Positions 23,114 to 32,600 of a DNA stretch of 64,000 nt are shown piece after piece (positions within the stretch are counted from its first letter, which is position 1; every line of letters begins with the position of its first letter). The notes under the pieces are model-generated. The model was not told where the DNA came from, did no database searches, and worked only from the letters and a program-made list of their open reading frames with translations. Made by a program: the position numbers and the translations under genes. The DNA lies in NCBI GenBank assembly GCA_002633025.1, contig NMRB01000807.1, positions 28,010 to 92,009 of the forward strand, written 5' to 3'. This DNA comes from Notospermus geniculatus (Eukaryota > Nemertea > Pilidiophora > Heteronemertea > Lineidae).

Positions 23114-23284
23114 GGTGTAACGTTTTTCAGTGAGGTCCGTGTACCAGTGTGACATTACAACAGATTAACGGAATAAGCGACGACTTGACAATGAGCGACA
23201 CACAGAGAAACAGTGCGTCTGTTTCCCAGTGTGTTCCGAACAATGGAAATACCCAGAAAAACGGCCACACTGAAAAACGTACAC
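23114..23284. mobile_element. MITE family A, copy 3
   Basis: It is bounded by ggtgtaacgtttttcagtg and cactgaaaaacgtacac. The internal words ggaataagcgacgacttgac and cacacagagaaac are shared with the other two copies. Confidence 0.7.
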
Positions 23285-24359
23285 GGCCCTGGTAATATCG
23301 TAATGGTTTTCCACGAGAATTAACAGCATTAGACGGTGATAAACCGTGGAAAAAGGAACGACCCATTGCCACCGACCGATTCCATCTTGCTATCCATTTA
23401 TTATGTTACAACCCTGCAGGAAGCGTATTCATTCACGACAAGTTTACCCATGGCGATGTATTTCCTCCGGTTGCACACTGTGTAATCACCGGCTCGGCTA
23501 CGTTGTCTTGGCAAACACTCCGCATTGGTTTCGTACTAAGGAGTGAGTGCTTCTCGCCTGTTGATGATCGGATACTTAGTACTTCCCCGGAGACCAGTCA
23601 TGCCAGTATCATGTACGTGTAGATAACATGTCCGACAGAAATTATGTGATTCACTTGCGGGATATGAATAGAGACCTGGATGTTACACTTTTTTCAAAAC
23701 GGACGGTTATATCCAAAGTATCAAGCATCCAACTCGCGATTGCCAAGAAAAAAGACAATGCCAAATGTATAGCCGCCAATGAAACCCACATCAGGCGTTC
23801 ATGGATAGTGTATGCAATAATGGGACTGAACTCTTTGGTTACTGCAGGGAGTCGGCGTGGCTCACAATTCAAACAGGGGACACTACTGGGTTCTGTCGGA
23901 TTTTGGCCGTGTCTAAGAACATTATGTCACAGTTGTAAGTGAGGAGCGCAAGGAGTTTTGGAGACGGTGCCATTCCATAGTTTTTGTCACCAATTCTGAC
24001 GAGACTGAATTACCGACCGAATTGGAAATCGTCGCTTTTATCCATTCAGTCGGAGCCATATCCAACTTGGCTTTGGGATAGTCGTGATTAGCATTCGAAC
24101 GGAACCTTGTGTCGGGCCTCGTTGTTCATGTGAGGATGTTATCTGCAACGGCTACTGCATTTTTGTGACGTTATTTGGAGTGGAAGAAGGAAAAAGTCAG
24201 GCGAGTTTGGTGATGACGAGGAACTTAGCATTCTACTGACGATTCTTGGAGTTAAGATTAAACTGAGTTTGAAAGAACTTTAAAAATATTTGCTGATTTC
24301 ATGGTAAAAAGTGCCGGTAGTCGCAAGGAATGTGTCGGATGGCTTAATGAACGAAAGCC

Positions 24360-26330
24360 ATGGAGACAGAGGTGGAAAAAAATCCTGTGCCGTGGCCAAA
24401 GGTCGATGTGCACTCAGCTCCCAGAACTGCAAAGGAAATCATCGTAAAATTCGGCTTACTGAGTACAGTTCGTGGCATACCAAGAATATTCAAGGCACGG
24501 AATCTATTTCTCTCCATCCTGTGGGCAGTCGCTGTTGTATTATTCTTGGTCGTATCTCTGTATCAGGCCACGTTGATAATATCTGGATTCTTTACGTACG
24601 CCTCATACCAAGAGCAAACGATGCGTTTATCACCACGGGACACTAGGTTCCCGGATGTCACTATCTGCAGCCTGCAACCCTTCAGAAGTCACCGATCGTT
24701 GAAACGGGACAACGTGCAGAAATCAGAAACGATAGTCAATGGATATTTCTACAATGTAAGTCGTAAATTATCAAACGCTTCTTATGACGAATATTACGAA
24801 CAGGAGCTCGAGTATTACATTTCCGAGCTAAGGTATTACAAAGGTGAGAAAGCAACCACGTTTACCTGGGAGAGAGGTGATGAGAACTACTTATATGAAG
24901 ACGATGCTGGTGGACATGCGCATTATGAATATGATTCTAGCGATTTCATAGATCAACTTGGTCATGATGAGACGTATCACTCGGGACAGCAGACATTCCA
25001 GAGATCCAAACGGGTCGTCACGCCCCATCATAAGATAACGTATCCAATCAGGGAATACGTGGATAACGAAACCATTACGAATATCTTAATGAGCACATCG
25101 GGCCTCTTTCAAAATATTGATAGTGATTTGCGAATGAAGCTGAGCCACCAGAGAGATTTTGTAGACAGTTGTAGTTATACGATACAAAATGGCCAACATC
25201 TTGAAACTGTGGATTGCAGACTTAAGATATTTCCTCATCCACAGTATTTTAATTGTTATACCATTCAAAGGCTAGATCAAGAGGGAATGGTGCTAGATTT
25301 AGACGTTAAATTATTCCTAGATGATGACATACAGTTGCGGTTTCCGAAGCATTACATACACGACACCGATGCTCAAAAACATGGCGTCCGGGTCGTCATA
25401 CACGATGCATTCACATATCCAGATATGTACACCAGCCACCATGACATACCTCCTGGGATGACTGTGACTTTCAACTTGCATACGAAACGGTGGACCCATC
25501 TGCCTCAGCCCTACGGAAACTGTTCAGTCGAAAAGTTGGTGCTGACGGAAGGAAATGGGAAGAAATACCGCTATGTACAGCATACGTGTGAGGAAATGTG
25601 TATACAGAGAAAAATTAATGAGCAATGTCACTGCATCGACCCAAGTTTAATCACGGATTCGGTGACTTCTATGGACCCAAAAAGCCCGGATGAACGCCTT
25701 CCGTATTGTGCCAACATATCATCAAGCAGGCAGATATTATCCGCTCGTCTTGCCTGCATGTATGACTTCAAATTTAACCCACCGGCAAAATGTCCCTGTC
25801 CTGTTCCATGCCAGCGTTACGAGTTCACAAGCCACGTGGACATGGCCAAGTGGCCACACGAATCTTTCCACATCCCACTTTATCAGCTCACAAAAGAGAC
25901 GAGGAACCTGTCCCTCAAATCTTTCGATGATCTGATAAAAATGATACATCATTCCAAGCGTCTGCTTCAATCCATTTCGAATCCAACACCGTCGGATACT
26001 GAGAGTATTGTCGTGGACCAATTGACGAAACTGCATCTTTTTCAACGCAACTTCGTCTCCATGAGGGTCACGAGGCCTAATTTCGAAGTTCACTACGTCA
26101 ATGATAGACCTGCACTTGATATACCAACCCTCATGAGCAGGATAGGTGGTATAATGAATTTTTGGTTGGGAATTACGTTTATAACGGTGGTAGAATTTGT
26201 TGAGGTTATGTATGATTCGATTCTTCTTGTGTTGAAAGGCAGAGGGAGGAAACCGGAAGGGCAAGAAAATGAGAAGGATGTGATTCATTTTACTGAGACC
26301 AAAAAAGACGAAGAGATTGTTGGACTTTGA
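24360..26330 (+). CDS. DEG/ENaC (acid-sensing/degenerin family) cation channel, intronless
   Basis: A 656-codon uninterrupted frame encodes a sodium-type channel subunit of the plasma membrane; such channels work as trimers. The start sits in a good context (gccATGG). TM1 spans about residues 48-72, followed by the conserved FPDVTIC motif. The extracellular Cys-rich region contains CEEMCIQRKINEQCHC and later CPCPVPCQRY, and TM2 lies near 594-625. Two signature sites are altered: the cytoplasmic HG gating motif reads R38-G39, and the GxS selectivity filter reads G604-I605-T606. A furin-like RSKR site lies at 215-218, after an acidic stretch. Ligand or stimulus (acid, peptide, force, protease) cannot be told. 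A single-exon gene in this family suggests an old retrocopy or intron loss. No polyadenylation signal was recognised close downstream. Confidence 0.92.
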   Translation: METEVEKNPVPWPKVDVHSAPRTAKEIIVKFGLLSTVRGIPRIFKARNLFLSILWAVAVVLFLVVSLYQATLIISGFFTYASYQEQTMRLSPRDTRFPDVTICSLQPFRSHRSLKRDNVQKSETIVNGYFYNVSRKLSNASYDEYYEQELEYYISELRYYKGEKATTFTWERGDENYLYEDDAGGHAHYEYDSSDFIDQLGHDETYHSGQQTFQRSKRVVTPHHKITYPIREYVDNETITNILMSTSGLFQNIDSDLRMKLSHQRDFVDSCSYTIQNGQHLETVDCRLKIFPHPQYFNCYTIQRLDQEGMVLDLDVKLFLDDDIQLRFPKHYIHDTDAQKHGVRVVIHDAFTYPDMYTSHHDIPPGMTVTFNLHTKRWTHLPQPYGNCSVEKLVLTEGNGKKYRYVQHTCEEMCIQRKINEQCHCIDPSLITDSVTSMDPKSPDERLPYCANISSSRQILSARLACMYDFKFNPPAKCPCPVPCQRYEFTSHVDMAKWPHESFHIPLYQLTKETRNLSLKSFDDLIKMIHHSKRLLQSISNPTPSDTESIVVDQLTKLHLFQRNFVSMRVTRPNFEVHYVNDRPALDIPTLMSRIGGIMNFWLGITFITVVEFVEVMYDSILLVLKGRGRKPEGQENEKDVIHFTETKKDEEIVGL

Positions 26331-26452
26331 AAAAACTGGAAAACTTTCATTTGTTACGTTCTTCCTCAAGTGCACATCGGAAACAAATTCAGTCTTCAGT
26401 GTAAACGTCTGCTGATCAATATCAGACCAGGTAGAGGCAGGGGTATGAATGT

Positions 26453-26578
26453 AGAGTTTTCGCAAAGCCCCCGAAAAGCCAACGCGAACGTCTATCCTTT
26501 TCTTCGGTGCTCTCTTCCGTGGCATCGAACAATGGTTTTGGCGTTCGCTTTGGCGTTTCGGGGGCTGCGAAAACTCCC
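26453..26578. mobile_element. GAGTTTTCGCAAAGCCCCCGAAA-type MITE, copy 1
   Basis: The ends are gagttttcgcaaagccccc and ggggctgcgaaaactccc. The middle has ttccgtggcatcgaacaatgg, shared with the copy at 40288. Confidence 0.8.
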
Positions 26579-27000
26579 TATTATATGATCAACTACCACC
26601 GAAAATACCTCGTCGGATTTTGGTCGCGGAAAATTGCTGTACGAGCCACTGATTTTCCCATCAGTGATCTCTGTACACTTACGTCACATTGTGAAGGCTG
26701 ATACATGTATATACAAAGGGAATACGTATATGAAAATATACATTCTTTATTTCAAAATCTAACGAATAAGTTTGTGTCACAGGTATTTGTTGCAGGTGAT
26801 CGATACAATACATGTATGTACACGTACATCTATCAGTATCAAAACGGTACATGTAGGGCCTATCTATAAACATGTAGGCCTATGGACTGAACGGTTCACG
26901 CAGTACTGTACTTGAACAGTGCATTTGAGCAAGACATCGGTGTCGAATTCAAGTAATAGGAACGGACACACTATGCATTATGATATCTGATATCATGCCA

Positions 27001-27127
27001 GAGTTTTTCCGGCGCAGCCCCCGAAACGCTGCAAACGCCAATCCCTTGTTCGATGCCGTGAAGAGAGCACCATCGAACAAAAGAATAGACAGTCAGTTTG
27101 GCGTTTGGGGCTTTGTGAAAACTTGCG
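27001..27127. mobile_element. GAGTTTTCGCAAAGCCCCCGAAA-type MITE, copy 2
   Basis: Ends gagtttttccggcgcagccc and ggggctttgtgaaaac. The core cgaacaaaagaatagac matches copy 3. Confidence 0.75.
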
Positions 27128-27469
27128 AACATCGATCTCATGCAAGTTTCGACAACATCAATTACCATTCACCGACACTATACCAATCAGCACTCAGAGT
27201 GCATCGTTTAAAAATGTTCCATTTGTGCATAGGTCTACCTACATGTCATGCACAAGTTTACATGTAATACGAAAGGGATTTTATTTGCCCCTTTCCTTGA
27301 GCAAGAACAATTCCTTATGTCATCCATCTAATATACAAATAATATTTACAAAATTGCCTTTTCTCAGTTCAAAATAGACATCATCAAACTGTTTGCAAAA
27401 TACACTAATGTGTACACTGCATTAACATTGGTGAGCGGACAAAAATGACGCGACAGATCACAGATAATA

Positions 27470-27598
27470 GGGAGTTTTCTCAAAGCCCCCGAAACGCCAA
27501 CGCAAACGCCCAATCCATTTGTTCGATGCCACAAGGTGAGCACCGCACAAAAGGATAGACGTTCGCGTTGGAGTTTCGAGGGCTTTGCGAAAACTCCA
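27470..27598. mobile_element. GAGTTTTCGCAAAGCCCCCGAAA-type MITE, copy 3
   Basis: Ends gggagttttctcaaagccc and gggctttgcgaaaactcc, with cccgaaacgccaacgcaaacg next to the left end and its partner near the right end. Confidence 0.8.
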
Positions 27599-28408
27599 TT
27601 AATATGTCATTATGAAATACATGTACATGTGTGGATACAGGTTATTCTCTCGTACAATTAGCACCACTTTCACATTAACACCATCGTGGACCCTATAGAC
27701 CTACGGCGCGTTCTAAGAAGATTTCAAATCTAGGTCTACACTGGAAATGGAATAATATGTACAAAGAATCATAGGACGAGATCCTTTCATCAGCAGCACC
27801 AGTCTAAAGCAATCGAGGCATCATCAGCCTAATTGAAAGGAAACTAAACAAAAATACCATCAACGCAAATTGTGGGGTAGTCTATGACTGTTATAAAGTA
27901 AATGTACATCTATCAAAACAGCTCGGTCCTGGATATGATCCCATCCTTGATACAGCACTACAAAAAAAAACCTCCCAAACCACAGAGAGCATAATTAACT
28001 ATAGACTCTCATGATAAAAAGTCGGTGTTACGACGGTTTGAACCACACTGTGCTATGAGGCGCCATGTGGGAATTAAATTCTGCGACAGTGTGAACGTAG
28101 CATACTAGGTGTATCATTCCCGTTGGTTTAATTGCCTGAACTGTTTTACTGAATGTTTTCACCAAAGTCCTTCATATGGAGATATCATTACACCTCACAC
28201 GAAATTATACTTCCATTATCCTTGACAGTCAAGTATTCTGTGCGTGAACAATTTATGAACTATGCATTCCATGAAGGCATGGGCCTAGTACACGATACCT
28301 TGCAAACTGAAATCAATGTACATGTACTAATGTACATTACATCCGCTAGAAGATGAAACCTTCAGCGAACCCTTTGAGCAATATCAATGGTATAAAAAAT
28401 ACGAGATA

Positions 28409-28652
28409 AGCCTAGTTTATACTTCGACGCACGACCATCGCCGGCGACCGACGCGCGTTCTTGCGTCCGACGCCGACCCCGTCGTGCAATTTGGTCGGCG
28501 TCCGATCGCGAGGCTGTTATTACTAGAGTCGTTTCATAACGGGTCGCCGTCGCTAAAGTACGTTGGACTATGAATCAATTCCGCGAAGTCGGCGTCAAGA
28601 TTTGATCGGGCGTCGGACGCCGATGGTCTTGCGTCGAAGTATAAACTAGGCT
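28409..28652. mobile_element. MITE of about 245 bp with 30-bp terminal inverted repeats
   Basis: The ends are agcctagtttatacttcgac and gtcgaagtataaactaggct. The interior is rich in CG and cgtcgg words (gcgtccgacgccgac and similar), unlike the AT-rich flanks. It lies just past the 3' end of the polycystin gene. Confidence 0.8.
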
Positions 28653-28904
28653 ATAGGAAAGCTGCTCAGTTCTCGCTCTCTATGCGGTACATGTAGGTAT
28701 GCCATAGAAGCGTTGCCTAGTGCAGTCAGGTCGCCAACTAATGATTGTATAATGAAATTGATCTACTGATCTACGACAGTATTAGACGCTAACAAGTTGT
28801 TTGCAAATATTATGCGTTCCGATTGGAGTGGGTGTAAAAAAAGAACTTCATGTGCAGCAATGGAGTTTGTTATGATCAGACGGCCACTGCATAGTCTTGT
28901 AGTC

Positions 28905-29615
28905 CTACCAAGCGTTCTTACTGACTGATTTCAGAACATGTTGGGGTCTTCTTGGCTTGGCCGCCGTCGGTCTTGGGAGCCTGCCCGGCATCGATACTGA
29001 CACGGCTTCACGGCCTGTCTTCGGAGCGACCGGTGGTTTTGCATCTGCCCCGTGCTTTTTTGGCTGCTTACCGTCGTCAGACGAAGAGGAAGACCTCACA
29101 GACACCATGGAGAGGTGTGAACTGTTCGAATGTCCTGATACAGTTGAAGCAGCTGAGACCACTGAATGACTGGAGTTGGACTGTTTACCAGCTGAAACAT
29201 CGGAGACTGTAGTACTAATACTTCCCCTCGCAGCTGCCGAAGTTGCACTTACGTTGCTCTTAGTGCCTGATGATGACGTGCTGGTGCTCCAACGAGGTTT
29301 CTGAGTCCTGGGTACGACTGGTGGCTTAGGTGTCACGGTGTTTTGATTCATAAGCCTTGGCAAAGCAAATGGCTTCTTCATGATTCCCGATGGTTGAGTC
29401 TTGCTGGTAGTCGCCTGTGGTTGTGGGGGAGACGGTGGTCGGGGAATCTTGCTGACCTCGGAACTATAGATGAAACTTTTGGCCGCTGACTTGGATGGCC
29501 AGCCTTTTGCTCGAACGGAACGGGCTGGTGGAGGCTTCTCTGGTAGCGCCGTTTTAATCAACCGTCTAGCAATATCCGAACACAGCTTTGCCTCCTTTTG
29601 GTCGTCGTCTAGCAG
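28905..29615 (-). other. Terminal exon: PxxP-rich cytoplasmic tail of polycystin-1
   Basis: After an acceptor (ctttcgtttcag), 236 residues follow to a TAG at 28905. The start is LLDDDQKEAKLCSDIARRLI; the rest is Ser/Thr/Pro-rich with SH3-type motifs (KPPVVPRTQKP, KPPVAPKTGR, RPPSPPQPQ). No coiled coil like that of vertebrate PKD1 is evident. It joins the S5 exon in phase 0, so the missing pore exon(s) must also be phase 0. Confidence 0.75.
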
Positions 29616-32600
29616 CTGAAACGAAAGCCGAAATGAACGGATGAGTGCAAAAATCAAATCCACTTTANGTTTCTTGATGTACATGTCGGGGTACATGTAT
29701 TTTCAAATTACTAGTATTTGAAATCTGAATATGCCTTCAAAATTACATAGGCTAGCAAATACTTTGTGAAGTTGTGAAATACATGTACATTTCATCATGT
29801 GCATAATGCGAACTATTAGAATACATGTAGTAGCACCGAAATAATATCAAAAATTGATAAACGAGCTTATCTATTTTTGATAATATACAGTACATGTATG
29901 ATGGTGTCACGGTGATTTAGCAATGCTCGTTGGGTGATGGTTCAAACCTCAAAAAATAACATGCAACAACGATAAAGCCACGTGCAAACATATTCAAATA
30001 CGACTGAAATTCTGGATGAAAGGGATTTGCATGCACACTCCGACAAAAAGAAATTGACATGCCTACAGATATAAATGACCACTACCGTTATTCATTACTC
30101 TTGGCAAGAAGATCTGGAAAGGTATCGGATTCAAAGACCGAGTGACGTTTTTTTTTCTGGTTGTACTGACTGATGATAATTCTTAATTGGTAACTTTATT
30201 TCAAAATATCAATAACGCCTTATCCACTAATTACCAGCCAATGTCAAACAGTAAAATGAAAATAAGTATTACATGTATGTACATGTACATTACTGTAGGC
30301 CTATAATTTTTTCACCATTTGAAAATTGGTTATTCAGTAAAGGACGGTCGAATGACGAAACTACAAAAAATAGTCGAATTTTACCAGATATCCCAGCATT
30401 CCATACACAAGCCATAGTACGATGAACAAGAGGAATATCCAGAGCAAACGGGTCAGGCTTCGCGCTAACGCTGTGCCGTAGTTACTCCATCTTTTGATGA
30501 AGCGAAACTGCTGTGCGACCTGTGGAAAAAGAATGTTGTATACCGTAATTTCACTTCTCAAGGTCATTCAACAAATATTCAGGCTCAGGCCACTTGCAAT
30601 GCTGTATTGTGGTAAGTTGACCAATCGTATGCTGATTTTATGACACCATCAAAACTGCTTGTCAATTTACATGAGTTATGTAGGTTCGTTAGCTTAGAGT
30701 TACATGTATTTTCATTCTTTGAACGGCCAGGGGCCGTATGCATAAATCTTAAGTGTAAGATTTCCTCTATCTTTTGTTTAAGGGAAATTTTACACTTAAG
30801 ATGTTTTATGCATACGGCCCCAGGTTAATATTTCTTACACATACCTTACAAAAAAGTATGAAAAGCATGACAGCGTTTAATCTCTTGAAGACAGCATGGT
30901 GGTAGGCCAGGGGTCCAAAGTCCACAAACCCAGTCTTCTGCTTCAATGATGCCAAGTAGGTAGTTGAGTAGTGCATGAGGAACATATACATGCCAAGAGA
31001 GGAACCCATTACCAACGTCATTGACAGCTCGATCCAATTCCATATGTTCTTGACGTAGTTCTTTTGTTCTTCTTCAATAGTTAGAGAGACGTGGACCAAG
31101 AGGTAGATAAAAAATGGGATGAGGAGTATCTGTAATGGAACAAAGGAAAGGTTGGAATAAATTCCATCATAGTGTACAGAAATACTAGGCTGTGTGTACA
31201 GTCCTTCAAATAAGTAAATGGACACAGGAAATCGACCTTTTGTAAATCAACAAAAGTCACTATTAGATAAAATGGCAAATTTCCAAGTGGTAGATATCAT
31301 GATGCACAACTAAATGTCCTATCAAATGCCGCAAACCGCATCGATTTATCACCAGCCGTTTTTGAGAAATTACGATTTTCCTGTGTCCATTTACTTATTT
31401 GAAGGACTGTACATAGAACTACAGGACTTTTTGCAATACATGTACATGTATTTCTGTGAACTATCATGCAGTATAGCGAAATCACGATAAAAGATAACAA
31501 TTACGAGGACATTTGAATCAGCTTACCATAAACAAGTCAAAATAGTTGAATACCCCGAATGTGAAGTTGAAGAATCGACTCGTGTGGATTTCAAGTGTTG
31601 AGGTTATGCCAGCTGAAACGAAAGGAACGCACTCTTGTACTTCACTAACTTGATATTCTACATCTCAATGTGAAACTGTAAATGGACTTTAAAGTGACTT
31701 GATATACATGTAAGAAGATACTAACTTACCGTGGCCGCCCATTTCAAAGAGTATTTTTACAACAGAGTACAAGTTAGTGTTGGCATTGTACACAGTGAAG
31801 TCTATGAACACCGCTTTTGTCCTGAAAACAAGAGAAAACAATGAGTAGTATCAACACATCTTCTTGTACATATGTAAATTGTCGTAACGTGTGCAATGAG
31901 TTTGATATGGATGCTGAAATGCCGGCGAAGGCCTCCGAACAACAGAAACTATCAGACGCACCTTCCGCCAATCCAGTTGTCCTGTTTTAGTGAAGTGATG
32001 GTACTCATCGAGTCCGTCAGGTTTGACTTGAGTGTTTGAATGTAACCTCCCCCGCCGTATCTGTGGTAGGTCCCTTGAACTGACCAACTAAAAAGACATG
32101 AAAAAAAATAAAATTTATAGCTTCAATTTGTAATGAAGAAATTTCGTTACTCTGTACATTGGATGGATATCAACCAAGAGAAATTCCTCAATGAGGTTTG
32201 ACATCTCCTACACCAATCTCGTTCCCAGATCTACCTCATCCGAAGGTATCTCTGGCAAGGGCTACGACCTGACCAAAATTTCTGGTCAACCGCTGGCAGC
32301 GTGCCAAAATGTTTGTTTCACACAATATTTCGTTCTTCGATGGCTGAAAAACATTATATATGCCTAAAAGGCCATTTAATACTCCCAAAACACGAAGTTG
32401 TTTGAGTATTAGAGCAATTTCAAACGAATAGTTAGCATGGTTTGTTGCGAACATCATCGCGGCCTCGGCGTGATTCGCCTCAAAATTAGTAGATTGCGCA
32501 TGCGCAGTATTCCTGAAGTCGTCAGCCCTTTCCAGTGGTGTTGTAGGAACGTAAACCCACTGGGGACGAGTTTGCTCCTACACAGGAATTCAGTTATCCC

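Larger units (their letters stand above)
18686..24359. other. Intergenic region between the FTP receptor and the DEG/ENaC gene
   Basis: No ORF here resembles a known protein. The stretch contains MITEs at 19258, 20091, 22884 and 23114 and otherwise unremarkable AT-rich DNA. The two divergent flanking genes could share promoter DNA here, but no promoter motif can be assigned. Confidence 0.5.
26331..28904. other. Intergenic region between the converging DEG/ENaC and polycystin genes
   Basis: No coding region is recognised. It holds three related MITEs (26453, 27001, 27470) and another at 28409, so at least a quarter of the interval is mobile-element DNA. The 3' UTRs of both genes should lie here. 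Confidence 0.55.

Noticed and set aside
23628-23942. Plus-strand ORF of 104 codons upstream of the channel gene
   Set aside because: No domain, signal peptide or splice context was recognised; it may be part of a 5' untranslated region.
25737-26525. Minus-strand ORF of 262 codons opposite the DEG/ENaC gene
   Set aside because: It is the antisense of a well-supported coding region and runs into a MITE; its translation has no recognisable motif.
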